Source: an uncultured Oceanisphaera sp. (GTDB taxonomy: Bacteria; Pseudomonadota; Gammaproteobacteria; Enterobacterales; Aeromonadaceae). Taken from it: DNA of 64,000 nucleotides. The notes under the pieces were generated by a model. It saw nothing but the letters and a program-made list of their open reading frames with translations, was not told where the DNA came from and searched no databases. The DNA lies in assembly GCF_947495715.1 (NCBI RefSeq), contig NZ_CANLZU010000012.1, positions 1-64,000 on the forward strand. The letters run 5' to 3'. Shown in pieces: positions 19,456 through 27,907 of this stretch. Numbering within the stretch: the first letter of the stretch is position 1; every line of letters begins with the position of its first letter. Both the position numbers and the translations under genes were made by a program.

Positions 19456-19899
19456 ATGTCTTTAAAAGACCAGCTGTCAGAGCAACAAAAGATTGCCATG
19501 CGTGCCAGAAACAAGGCGCGCCTCGGCACCTTGCGTATGCTGCTGGCAGAGATCAAACAAAAAGAGATAGACAGCCGCGAGACCCTGGATGATGACGCCA
19601 TCATCACCATCGTCACCAAAATGGTGAAACAGCGTAAAGACGCCGCCACTCAATTCGAGCAGGCCGGACGTCAGGAGCTGGCCGATGGTGAACGCCAGGA
19701 AATCGTGGTGCTGCAGGAATTCCTGCCGCAACCTCTGACCGCAGACGAACTGGATGCCTTGCTGACGCAAGCCATCGCCGATACCGGTGCCACCGGCATG
19801 CAGGATATGGGCAAAGTGATGGCGGTGCTCAAACCGCAAATCCAGGGACGTGCAGATATGGGCAAGGTCAGCGCCAGCATTAAAGCCAGACTGGCTTAA
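19456..19899 (+). CDS. yqeY: GatB/YqeY domain-containing protein
   Basis: A 147-residue helical protein of the YqeY family, related to the tRNA-binding tail domain of GatB; its cellular function is not established. Recognised by the motif RLGTLRMLLAEIKQKEIDSR and the C-terminal GMQDMGKVMAVLKPQIQGRA. It lies 15 bp after rpsU, inside the operon. E. coli lacks this gene here, but many other gammaproteobacteria have it between rpsU and dnaG. An intrinsic terminator follows before dnaG. Confidence 0.9.
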   Translation: MSLKDQLSEQQKIAMRARNKARLGTLRMLLAEIKQKEIDSRETLDDDAIITIVTKMVKQRKDAATQFEQAGRQELADGERQEIVVLQEFLPQPLTADELDALLTQAIADTGATGMQDMGKVMAVLKPQIQGRADMGKVSASIKARLA

Positions 19900-19926
19900 A
19901 GCGCTCACGCTGTTCCCTGCCGACGG

Positions 19927-19962
19927 GCCGTGCCTCTTCTTGAAGCACGGCTTTGTTTTTTT
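19927..19962 (+). terminator. Intra-operon terminator between yqeY and dnaG
   Basis: GCCGTGC / GCACGGC stem followed by TTTGTTTTTTT, ending 17 bp before dnaG. E. coli has a terminator at the equivalent place (upstream of dnaG) that keeps primase expression low while S21 is made in excess. Position and structure suggest the same use here. Confidence 0.8.
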
Positions 19963-19978
19963 CGCTTTCCGGTGAATG

Positions 19979-21757
19979 ATGACAGGCAGAATCCCCCAAT
20001 CTTTTATTGACGATCTGCTGGCCAGAACCGACATCGTCGATCTGATCGATCAGCGGGTAAAACTCAAAAAAGCCGGCAAGAACTATCAGGCCTGCTGCCC
20101 TTTTCACAACGAAAAATCCCCCTCCTTTACCGTCAGTGCCGATAAACAGTTCTATCATTGCTTCGGCTGTGGCGCCCACGGCACCGTGCTCGGCTTTCTG
20201 ATGGAATATGACGGACTGGAATTTCTCGATGCCATCGACGAACTCGCCGGCATGCACGGCGTCACGGTCCCGCGGGAAAGCGGCGGCTCATCGCTGTCTC
20301 CGGCACAACAGGCGGCGGCAAAGGCGGTACGCCAGGATCTCTACGGTCAGCTCAACGATATCAGCCGTTTCTATCAGGGACAGCTGCGCCAGTCCCAGGA
20401 TGCCATCAGCTACCTCAAGGGCCGGGGCCTGAGCGGCGAGGTAGTCAAACAGTTCCGTATCGGTTATGTGCCGGATCAGTGGGATGGTGTAAAAAAACAG
20501 TTTGCCCGCAATCCGGAAGCCGAACGCCAGCTGATAGAAGGCGGCATGCTGCTGCAAAGCGACAACGGCCGGGTCTATGACCGTTTTCGCGATCGCATCA
20601 TGTTCCCCATCCACGACCGGCGCGGTCGGGTTATCGGCTTCGGTGGTCGCGTTCTGGGCGACGGCACCCCGAAATACCTGAATTCACCCGAGACACCGGT
20701 GTTTCACAAGGGGCGTGAACTCTACGGCCTCTATGAAGTACGGCAGGCACACCGCAATCCGGATCGTATCCTGGTGGTGGAAGGCTACATGGATGTAGTG
20801 GCGCTGGCCCAGTTTGGCATCGACTATGCGGTGGCCAGCCTCGGCACCTCCACCACACCCGATCACCTGCAGTTGCTGTTCCGTACCACCCGCGAAGTGA
20901 TCTGCTGCTACGACGGAGACCGGGCCGGACGCGAAGCCGCCTGGCGCGCATTGGAAAATGCCCTGCCATTGATGCAGGATGGTCGCAGCCTGAAATTCGT
21001 GTTTCTGCCCGACGGCGAAGATCCCGACACCCTGGTACGCAAACTGGGCGCCGCCGTGTTTGAACAGCAACTGGGTCAGGCCCAGGACTTTGGCGACTTC
21101 CTGTTCGAGCGCCTGGCCCAGGACACCATGAGCGGTGACGCCGGCCAGCACGAGCTGGCCAACAAGGCGGCGGAAGCCATTATTCGAGTGCCGGAAGGCT
21201 TTACCCGTGAAGGCCTGATCACTCACCTCTCCCGCCAGCTGAACTGGGGCGAAAACGAACGCCGGGTGCGAGAGCTGTTCGGTCGTTTGCAGAAGAGCGG
21301 CGCAGAGCCGTCCACCCCGACCAGACAGCCCGGTAAAAAGATAAAGCTGACCCCTATTCGCCGGGCCATTGCCCTTGTGCTACAATATCCGGCTGCCGCT
21401 GCCAGACTACCGGCCATGCCCGAACTGGCCGAATTGCCATTACCCGGCATGGAACTGCTGCAGACGCTGTTGGGTCAGGTGCAACACCGACCGGAAATGA
21501 CCACGGCCCAGTTGCTCGAACACTGGCGCGGTCATGAATCCGAGCCGGCGCTGGCTCGCCTCGCAATGGCCGAAGGCCTGTTTGCAGGCGAGCATATCGA
21601 GCAGGAGCTGCAGGATATCTTTGTGGTGCTGATCAACGAATACCTGGCCAGCCGCATCGAATCGCTGCAACGAAAAAGCAGTCAGCACGGACTGACCTCG
21701 GCAGAAAAACAGGAATTACTGCTGCTGCTCAGCGAAAGCAAGGGTGGGAGCGGATGA
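19979..21757 (+). CDS. dnaG: DNA primase
   Basis: Synthesises RNA primers at the replication fork. The N-terminal zinc-binding domain is intact (CCPFHNEKSPSF ... YHCFGCGAHG, residues ~39-67), followed by the RNA polymerase/TOPRIM core (VVEGYMDVVALAQFGIDYAV and CCYDGDRAGREAAWRALE) and a C-terminal helicase-binding domain. 592 residues, close to E. coli's 581. Two adjacent ATGs exist; the second (19979) matches the usual MxGRIP start. The ribosome site is weak (GGTGA), which fits low primase synthesis. Confidence 0.97.
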   Translation: MTGRIPQSFIDDLLARTDIVDLIDQRVKLKKAGKNYQACCPFHNEKSPSFTVSADKQFYHCFGCGAHGTVLGFLMEYDGLEFLDAIDELAGMHGVTVPRESGGSSLSPAQQAAAKAVRQDLYGQLNDISRFYQGQLRQSQDAISYLKGRGLSGEVVKQFRIGYVPDQWDGVKKQFARNPEAERQLIEGGMLLQSDNGRVYDRFRDRIMFPIHDRRGRVIGFGGRVLGDGTPKYLNSPETPVFHKGRELYGLYEVRQAHRNPDRILVVEGYMDVVALAQFGIDYAVASLGTSTTPDHLQLLFRTTREVICCYDGDRAGREAAWRALENALPLMQDGRSLKFVFLPDGEDPDTLVRKLGAAVFEQQLGQAQDFGDFLFERLAQDTMSGDAGQHELANKAAEAIIRVPEGFTREGLITHLSRQLNWGENERRVRELFGRLQKSGAEPSTPTRQPGKKIKLTPIRRAIALVLQYPAAAARLPAMPELAELPLPGMELLQTLLGQVQHRPEMTTAQLLEHWRGHESEPALARLAMAEGLFAGEHIEQELQDIFVVLINEYLASRIESLQRKSSQHGLTSAEKQELLLLLSESKGGSG

Positions 21758-21912
21758 ACATTGAAAAGTGGGCGTGACGCCCCAATATCGTAAAGCAGGC
21801 CCGGCAAACGGGTAATGATGAACCATTGAACGCTGCAGCACTCTCACCGATTATTGAAGGCGAGGCGTGTTGGCAAGCTCAGACCAGCATAGCGAGGCTG
21901 GTCAAATTTTGT

Positions 21913-21918
21913 TATAAT
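21913..21918 (+). promoter_or_regulatory. Candidate -10 element of an internal rpoD promoter
   Basis: Perfect TATAAT in an AT-rich patch of the 232-bp dnaG-rpoD gap, about 70 bp before rpoD. The matching -35 region is poor. E. coli also has internal rpoD promoters in the upstream part of the operon. Confidence 0.4.
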
Positions 21919-21989
21919 CGGCTACTTGCGCGCCATAAAAGAGTGCCTAATGCCTACACCCTCTTGCAACATCTAACCGGACGAGTTCT

Positions 21990-23825
21990 ATGGAGCAAAC
22001 CCCGCAGTCTCAGCTTAAACTTCTCGTTGCCAAAGGTAAAGAACAGGGTTACCTGACCTATGCCGAGGTAAACGATCATCTTCCTCAGGATATCGTCGAT
22101 TCCGATCAAATCGAAGATATCATTCAGATGATCAATGACATGGGTATTCAGGTGGTGGAAAGCGCCCCCGATGCCGATGATCTGATGATGTCTGAAACCA
22201 CCGCCGACGAAGACGCCGCCGAGGCCGCCGCTCAGGCGCTGGCTTCTGTTGAGTCGGAAATCGGCCGCACCACCGACCCGGTACGCATGTATATGCGCGA
22301 AATGGGTACGGTTGAGCTGCTGACCCGTGAAGGCGAAATCGACATCGCCAAACGGATCGAAGAAGGCATCAACCAGGTGCAGAGCTCGGTGTCCGAATAC
22401 CCCGAGACCATCACCTCTTTGCTGTACCAGTTTGACCGCTTTGAAGCCGGTGACATCAAACTGAGCGATATCATCTCCGGTTTTCTCGACCCGGACGCCG
22501 TCGACACCGTCGCCCCCACCGCGACTCATATCGGCTCTGAACTGAGCGATAAAGAGCTGGAAGACGAAGACGAAGACGATAAAGACGACGAAGACGAAGA
22601 AGAAGTCGATACCGGCCCGGATCCCGAGCTGGCGCGCGAAAAATTCGGCATCTTGCGTGAACAGTACGACATCATGCGCGGCGTGATTGAAAGCAAAGGC
22701 CGTACCTCGCCGGAAGCCGCTGCAGAAATCGCCGGGCTCGCCTACATTTTCCGCGAGTTTCGCCTGGTGCCCAAGCAGTTCGATCGCCTGGTCAATGCCA
22801 TGCGTAACACCATGGACCGCGTACGCATTCAGGAACGCCTCATCCTGAAGCTGTGTGTAGAGCAGTGCAAAATGCCGAAGAAGACCTTCGTGCAGGCCTT
22901 TGCTCAACACGAAAGCGAGCAGGAATGGTTCAAGAAGCAGCTGGCCGCCGGTAAAGCCTGGTCTGTGAAGATGGAAGAAGTCGCCGAAGACGTGCTGCGT
23001 TCCATCGGCAAGCTCAAGCTGGTTGAAGAAGAAACCGGCCTGACCATCTCGCAGATTAAAGACATCAACCGTCGCATGAGCATCGGTGAAGCCAAGGCCC
23101 GCCGCGCCAAGAAAGAAATGGTTGAGGCCAACCTGCGTCTGGTTATCTCCATCGCCAAGAAGTACACCAACCGCGGCTTGCAGTTCCTGGATCTGATCCA
23201 GGAGGGCAACATCGGTCTGATGAAGGCAGTGGACAAGTTTGAATATCGTCGCGGCTACAAGTTCTCGACCTACGCTACCTGGTGGATTCGTCAGGCCATT
23301 ACCCGCTCCATCGCGGATCAGGCCCGTACCATCCGTATTCCGGTACACATGATCGAGACCATCAACAAGCTCAACCGTATTTCCCGCCAGATGCTGCAGG
23401 AAATGGGTCGTGAACCGACCCCGGAAGAGCTGGCGCATCGCATGGCCATGCCGGAAGACAAGATCCGCAAGGTGCTGAAAATCGCCAAAGAGCCGATCTC
23501 GATGGAGACGCCCATCGGCGACGATGAAGACTCCCATCTGGGCGACTTTATCGAGGACACCACCCTGTCCTTGCCGGCCGACTCCGCCACCAGCGAAAGC
23601 CTGCGTAATGCTACCAAAGACGTGCTTTCGGGCCTGACGGCTCGTGAAGCCAAGGTACTGCGCATGCGCTTTGGTATCGACATGAACACCGACCACACTC
23701 TGGAAGAGGTGGGCAAGCAGTTCGACGTTACCCGCGAGCGTATTCGCCAGATCGAAGCCAAGGCATTGCGCAAACTGCGCCATCCCAGCCGCTCCGAAGT
23801 ACTGCGCAGCTTCCTCGACGAGTAA
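21990..23825 (+). CDS. rpoD: RNA polymerase sigma-70 factor RpoD
   Basis: The housekeeping sigma factor; 611 residues (E. coli 613). Region 1.1 ([20 protein letters not shown]), region 1.2 ([20 protein letters not shown]), the acidic non-conserved insert ([19 protein letters not shown], ~185-208), region 2 ([42 protein letters not shown]), region 3, and region 4.2 with the helix-turn-helix ([20 protein letters not shown]) are all present. It ends the macromolecular-synthesis operon with its own terminator. Confidence 0.99.
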   Translation: MEQTPQSQLKLLVAKGKEQGYLTYAEVNDHLPQDIVDSDQIEDIIQMINDMGIQVVESAPDADDLMMSETTADEDAAEAAAQALASVESEIGRTTDPVRMYMREMGTVELLTREGEIDIAKRIEEGINQVQSSVSEYPETITSLLYQFDRFEAGDIKLSDIISGFLDPDAVDTVAPTATHIGSELSDKELEDEDEDDKDDEDEEEVDTGPDPELAREKFGILREQYDIMRGVIESKGRTSPEAAAEIAGLAYIFREFRLVPKQFDRLVNAMRNTMDRVRIQERLILKLCVEQCKMPKKTFVQAFAQHESEQEWFKKQLAAGKAWSVKMEEVAEDVLRSIGKLKLVEEETGLTISQIKDINRRMSIGEAKARRAKKEMVEANLRLVISIAKKYTNRGLQFLDLIQEGNIGLMKAVDKFEYRRGYKFSTYATWWIRQAITRSIADQARTIRIPVHMIETINKLNRISRQMLQEMGREPTPEELAHRMAMPEDKIRKVLKIAKEPISMETPIGDDEDSHLGDFIEDTTLSLPADSATSESLRNATKDVLSGLTAREAKVLRMRFGIDMNTDHTLEEVGKQFDVTRERIRQIEAKALRKLRHPSRSEVLRSFLDE

Positions 23826-23853
23826 GCGGCAGTCAGCGACAAGCAAGACGATA

Positions 23854-23884
23854 AAAGGGCGCCTCGGCGCCCTTTCTCTTTTTG
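23854..23884 (+). terminator. Intrinsic terminator after rpoD
   Basis: AAAGGGCGCC / GGCGCCCTTT stem with a 2-nt spacer, followed by CTCTTTTT, 28 bp after the stop. Confidence 0.9.
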
Positions 23885-23936
23885 TGCCTAATGTTCCAAC
23901 CGTTTAAAAATCAAACTGATATAGAGCTACCCTGAC

Positions 23937-23965
23937 TGGACAGCCAAGGCCGCTTTCCCTATAAT
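23937..23965 (+). promoter_or_regulatory. Promoter of the tRNA-Ile2 gene
   Basis: TGGACA (23937-23942), 17-bp spacer, TATAAT (23960-23965), with the tRNA starting 13 bp later. Close to sigma-70 consensus and well placed. Confidence 0.7.
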
Positions 23966-23978
23966 CAGCTCCACTTTT

Positions 23979-24055
23979 GGCCCCTTAGCTCAGTTGGTTA
24001 GAGCACACGACTCATAATCGTTAGGTCCCCAGTTCAAGTCTGGGAGGGGCCACCA
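23979..24055 (+). tRNA. tRNA-Ile2 (anticodon CAT, read as lysidine-AU)
   Basis: A 77-nt cloverleaf with acceptor GGCCCCT / AGGGGCC, D-arm AGCTCAGTTGGTTAGAGC, an anticodon loop containing CAT, a T-arm with GTTCAAGTC, and an encoded CCA end. The overall sequence matches the minor tRNA-Ile of E. coli (ileX/ileY), whose CAT anticodon is modified to lysidine to read AUA, rather than tRNA-Met. The downstream side opens into an accessory region, as at many tRNA integration sites. Confidence 0.93.
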
Positions 24056-24061
24056 AATACC

Positions 24062-24098
24062 AAGGGTTAGCAGGTTAAGAGCCGCTAACCCTTTTTTT
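24062..24098 (+). terminator. Terminator after tRNA-Ile2
   Basis: AAGGGTTAGC / GCTAACCCTT stem followed by TTTTT, 7 bp after the tRNA 3' end. Confidence 0.8.
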
Positions 24099-24235
24099 AT
24101 GGGGATACTTCGGGGATACCTCAGCGCAGATAATAAGAGCCTGTTTGCCTGCTTCTCCCACAAACACCAGGCCGGTTGTCAGCTGTTTAACAGCACATAA
24201 AATCCAGATTATCCCGCATACCTCCTCCCTGACGC

Positions 24236-24275
24236 AAAAGCGCCAACCCTATTGGGTTGGCGCTTTTTTGTTTTT
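24236..24275 (+). terminator. Second intrinsic terminator in the tRNA downstream region
   Basis: GCGCCAACCC / GGGTTGGCGC stem flanked by AAAA and TTTTTTGTTTTT. No gene on either strand clearly ends here, so it is probably a remnant of a lost gene. The rest of 24056-24371 shows no coding feature. Confidence 0.7.
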
Positions 24276-24371
24276 GCTCCTAGCCCCCCCCACCATCGCT
24301 CCGGAACAAAGACCAAACCTTAGTCAGGCGGGCATCCGCATACCGCACCTGGCTTGAGAATGCCCACTAAC

Positions 24372-26447
24372 ATTAGGTAGGGCGGGGATTACTCCCCGTC
24401 CCTCCCACAGAACCGTGCGTACGGACCTCGTACACGGCTCCTGCATACTGTTATCCCTTAACACCAAGGGGCGAGTTGGCCTGTCTTGATCTTGGTAAGA
24501 TTAAACAAGCCCTGTTCGTCGAACCAGGCATTCGGCATCGCGTAACTCGCAAGCGGACTCGCGGCATTGCGCCATGACCTCATCTTGATGCGCTTGAATT
24601 TACCTTTATATCCCAGCTGCCTCAGCCGCCTGTGCAGCCGAGCCGGTCGTTTCCAATGCACCAACTGAATACAGCGCAGTCTGCGCCGGACCCATTGCAT
24701 GAGTTTGACGAACTCGCGGCTACTGTTGCTGATCCTGAAGTAATAACCGAACCCGCGTAGCACGGCATTCAACTCGCTGATGATTCTCGCCAGTTGTCTG
24801 CCGCGATTACGTTTCGTCAGCTGTTTGACTCGGGCTTTGAATGAACTGAGCTTCTTCGCTTGGATCCGGGTGTAATGCGTATAAATTTCCACACCCAAGA
24901 ACTTAACCCCCTCGTCGCTGTGGGCGAGATGGGTTTTCTGTTCGTTAACCTTCAGCCTGAGATCACCTTCCAGTAGTTGGGTTGCTACCCGGCGTGCATG
25001 CTCTGCCGCCGCCTGTGAGCCGCACAGGATCAGGATGTCGTCCGCATAGCGGACTATCCGATGGTTGCGGCGTTTCATCTCTTGATCGAACGCATCAAGA
25101 TACACATTGGCGATCAGCGGACTGATCACCCCGCCTTGCGGGCTGCCCACGCGGGTCGCTTGCCATTGACCGTCGACCATCACCCCACTTTGCAGAAACT
25201 GACTCAATAATGTCAGTATGCTGCCGTCTGTCACCCGCCGTCGGAACGCCTTGATGATCAGCTCATGATCGAGCATATCGAAGCATTTCGACAGATCCAT
25301 GTCGACCACCCACCGCCGATGATACTGGCGAATAAAGAGCGTCGCTTTGGAAATGGCCTGGTGTCAACTCCGACCCGGACGATACCCGTAGCTTGACGGA
25401 TGAAAGTCCGCATCGAAGATGGGATTCAGGATATCCAGCAGCGCCTGCTGAACAATGCGGTCCCGCACTGCGGGGATCCCCAGTTGTAGTGTGCCGCCAT
25501 CCTCTTTCGGGATCTCGACTCGCCGCACCGGAAGCGGTTGGTAGCGCTTTTCCCGCAGTTCACTCAGTAGTTGTTCGAGGTTCACATCCAGTTTCGAGGC
25601 GAAGTCGCTCAGGCTCTGCCCATCTATTCCGGCCGCGCCTTTCGCTTTCCACACCTGTTTGAATCCGGCGTATAGCGCCTGCTTTGACAGCAGCCGACCA
25701 TACAAGCTGTAATACACTCTCACATCTTCTCCTCACAGCGTGCTTGACCTCGTCGCACTTCTTCGGTGATGAACGCTTGGCAACGGTTGACCGGCGTACT
25801 AGCACGACGGCAATCTACCGGCTCGTCCGTTGTTACTCCCTTGTGCGGCCCTGTCATTTCAGTGCAGCGGTTCCCCGCGTTACCGGCTGAAGGTGCCCCG
25901 CCTCGTCAGGCAGCTTGTGCACGTCACCTTGGAAACATGACGCGGTGTCACGCGTTTACAGTATGCTTCACCCCTTCGCAATGATGGGTGCTTTTGGCGA
26001 CCCACCACTTCAGCAAACATGATCGGCCCAGTTTTCTCCTCCACACCCTTACGGGCTTTCATTGGCTGGGCCTTACTCACTACTACGGGATCATCTGCCA
26101 CCTCACACCCACAACCGCCTTGAGTCACCTCTCGTGCGGCTGCGTCCGGCTCTGCCGGAATCGGTGCCAGGCTTCCCCAGTTACTGCACTGGCTCCCTGT
26201 CTGGAATGCCACCCTCAAGCACAGCATGAGTCTGACTGAGTATCGGGCTTCGCGTTATTTCGCACGCTGACCACCCTCATGCTGCCGAAGCAGGTTCACT
26301 TGCGTTGTGTACTCCAGACTTCCTATGGCTTCCTTCAGACCTTGCCGTTGGCCAACAACGCCCTTGCCACTCGGATTGTCTTCCCCTCAGTCGGGGTGAC
26401 GTGGACTTCTTTCAGTCCACCGGGGTTGCCAGCTTCGCTGGGCAAAC
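24372..26447 (-). mobile_element. Group II intron (IIC-like) with encoded reverse transcriptase/maturase
   Basis: Read on the minus strand, a ribozyme 5' part (domain I region, ~25750-26447) precedes a reverse-transcriptase ORF. Downstream of the ORF lies a typical domain V: GAGCCGTGTACGAGGTCCGT, then ACGCACGGTTC (~24405-24440). A domain VI stem (GACGGGGA / TCCCCGCC) follows, ending CCTAAT at 24372. The 5' end is proposed at 26447 (GTTTG, four of five matches to GTGYG), directly after a hairpin and T run at 26452-26478; IIC introns are known to insert behind terminator hairpins. Ends are assigned by eye and the 5' end is the less certain. The encoded protein is interrupted, so autonomous mobility is doubtful. 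Confidence 0.75.
24458..25723 (-). pseudogene. ltrA: Group II intron reverse transcriptase/maturase interrupted by one in-frame UGA
   Basis: Both parts of the protein are in the same frame, separated only by TGA at 25364-25366 (codon 120), between SYGYRPGRS and HQAISKATLF. The 421-codon frame is otherwise intact: RT fingers (GAAGIDGQSL; VEIPKEDGGTLQLGIPAVRD), palm with MDLSKCFDMLDHE and the catalytic YADD (~226-229), QGGVISPLIANVYL, and a maturase X domain (LNAVLRGFGYYFRISNSSRE). No C-terminal HNH endonuclease domain is present. A TGC/TGT (Cys) to TGA change is the simplest explanation. It is most likely a recent pseudogene; natural readthrough or sequencing error are alternatives. Confidence 0.85.
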
Positions 26448-26451
26448 AAAA

Positions 26452-26478
26452 AGACACCGTCGGGTTCGGACGGTGTCT
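26452..26478 (-). other. Hairpin at the presumed intron insertion site
   Basis: Stem AGACACCGTC / GACGGTGTCT with a 7-nt loop. On the minus strand it is followed by TTTTTG and then the proposed intron 5' end. No minus-strand gene lies just upstream of it, so its original role is unknown. Confidence 0.65.
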
Positions 26479-26600
26479 GCTAATACTGTCGGTATCGGAC
26501 CTTGGCATTCAAACGATCACCATTTAGACTCACTTAGTACCGTAGAAAAACCACTCTGTAACTGCTTACACTGCAGGCGCGTGGTGTGAAAGGAGCACCA

Positions 26601-27218
26601 ATGAACCGCTATAACGCCACCGGACACGAAGCTGAAGATCAGCCGGGAACAGAGCCTGGTGTACTACGCAACCTCCTTGGCCTCACAAGCATTCAGGATA
26701 TAGAGGATGCGGAAGCCGAGCTATTAAACGACCTGTATATCCATGTGTTGCCACAGCCCTGCGACACGCTGACTTTTGCCGACATTCAGCGCTGGCATCG
26801 ACAGTGGTTGGGGAAGCTATATCAGTGGGCAGGCCAGCTACGTACCGTAAACATGAGTAAAGGAGACTTTCACTTTGCTGCCGCAGACCAGCTACCCCGT
26901 CTGGTCTCGACGTTCGAGCTGGATTTCCTGTCACAACTAGCCGATCTGAACACCTGGCCGGAAGATGCCGTGATCCGTTACCTGGCGCAAAGCCATGTGG
27001 AATTCATTCTCATCCATCCGTTTCGGGAAGGTAATGGCCGTGTTTCACGGCTGCTACTCGACATAATGGCGTTGCAGGCAGGATATCAGCCCCTCGACTA
27101 TCGGCTATGGGAAGAACATAAAAACTTTTACTTCCGGGCTATTCAGGCCGGTGTAAGTGGGGATTATCAGTACGTAGAGAGATTGGTCAGGGACGTGCTG
27201 ACGCAAGAGCAAATCTGA
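26601..27218 (+). CDS. fic: Fic family protein (AMP-transferase / toxin candidate)
   Basis: A 205-residue protein with the complete Fic active-site loop HPFREGNGR at residues 139-147 (consensus HPFxxGNGR), so it is expected to transfer AMP (or another nucleotide group) from NTP to a hydroxyl on a target protein. The N-terminal helices and beta flap (SKGDFHFAAADQLPR) are present. I see no internal inhibitory (S/T)xxxE(G/N) motif, so inhibition would have to come from a partner. ATG 26601 follows AAAGGAGCACCA. The stop is only 8 bp from the stop of a convergent 55-codon gene proposed as that partner. Upstream lies the group II intron; downstream is a fragment of a second fic copy. Confidence 0.9.
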   Translation: MNRYNATGHEAEDQPGTEPGVLRNLLGLTSIQDIEDAEAELLNDLYIHVLPQPCDTLTFADIQRWHRQWLGKLYQWAGQLRTVNMSKGDFHFAAADQLPRLVSTFELDFLSQLADLNTWPEDAVIRYLAQSHVEFILIHPFREGNGRVSRLLLDIMALQAGYQPLDYRLWEEHKNFYFRAIQAGVSGDYQYVERLVRDVLTQEQI

Positions 27219-27226
27219 GAACAGGC

Positions 27227-27394
27227 TTAGTCGGCAAGAGACAGTTGTGGAAAGCGGCGCTTACCGGACTTTAGCCGAGTTTCGATAACGGCCGTGGCTT
27301 CACCGGTTTCAATGGCGGTTGAACTGGCCACGGAACGGCGGATTTTTTCTGGAGTGAGCTGATTGCGTGCAGCTGTTTTGCTTCGACGTATCAT
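27227..27394 (-). CDS. Small VbhA-like antitoxin candidate for the adjacent Fic protein
   Basis: A 55-codon ORF starting MIRRSKTAARNQLTPEKIRR. The start has an excellent ribosome site (AGGAGG, seven bases upstream). Residues 21-32 read SVASSTAIETGE. This resembles the inhibitory helix of class I Fic antitoxins, (S/T)xxxE(G/N), with Ser25 and Glu29 in place, although the residue after Glu is Thr with Gly next. A following ATAVIETRLKSG matches the usual spacing of such small antitoxins. Unusually, it is on the opposite strand and tail-to-tail with fic (8-bp gap), not upstream in an operon. Assignment is by motif and context. Confidence 0.65.
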   Translation of the reverse strand: MIRRSKTAARNQLTPEKIRRSVASSTAIETGEATAVIETRLKSGKRRFPQLSLAD

Positions 27395-27566
27395 GATGGA
27401 CCTCCTAGCTAGTTATCACATTATAACAGAATCGATAACATATACAGTGGTTGCCTGGCAATGCAGACGAGCAGAGCCGAGAAGGACGATATCATGCCGT
27501 GACTCCCGACCTCTAAGATCTTGAGTAGCTGGCCAACCAAAAGAAACAACATCCCCTGACCAACGA

Positions 27567-27708
27567 CAACCTCCTTGATCTCACAATCATTCAGGATATA
27601 ACGGAAGCCGAGCTGCTAAGCGACCTGTATGCCCATGTGTTGCCACAGCCTTGGGGCACGCTGACCTTTGCCGACATTCAGCGCTGATATCAACAGTAGT
27701 TAGGATAA
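27567..27708 (+). pseudogene. Fragment of a second, diverged fic gene
   Basis: About 140 bp aligns with the 5' half of the intact fic gene (26669-26815): CAACCTCCTTG, CATTCAGGATATA, CGGAAGCCGAGCT, ATGTGTTGCCACAGCC and GCCGACATTCAGCGCTG are shared in order. It has a 6-bp deletion, many substitutions, and an in-frame TGA where the intact gene has TGG (CGCTGATATC). No catalytic region remains. The rest of 27395-27907 shows no other feature. Confidence 0.8.
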
Positions 27709-27907
27709 AGCGCATCATGCTCACATTCTATATGCCAAAAGAACCCAAGCCTCGTCAGGCTCGATCCAAGGATCTGGTTGGGATAGGATATCTCACATAC
27801 TTTCGAATGGGATACTGACGACTTGCGTAGCCTTGGTCGAACTGGCCGGCACTATGAGCACAGGCCGTCTGAACGCCGACACCAGAATACAAGGAAGCCC
27901 GAGCCCT

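Noticed and set aside
21954-23846. 630-codon open frame antisense to rpoD
   Set aside because: Shadow frame full of Phe/Val/Gly repeats produced by the reverse of acidic codons; no homology.
23979-24055. Calling the tRNA a tRNA-Met because of its CAT anticodon
   Set aside because: The whole sequence follows tRNA-Ile2 (ileX/ileY type), whose CAT is modified to lysidine.
24056-24130. Phage attachment site behind tRNA-Ile2
   Set aside because: GGGGATAC is repeated twice there, but no second copy of the tRNA end and no integrase were seen.
25880-26589. Small open frames on both strands in the 5' part of the group II intron
   Set aside because: The region is the structured ribozyme domain I; frames lack start signals and homology.
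26586-26600. GTG 26586 as fic start
   Set aside because: The AAAGGAG ribosome site lies downstream of it and fits ATG 26601.
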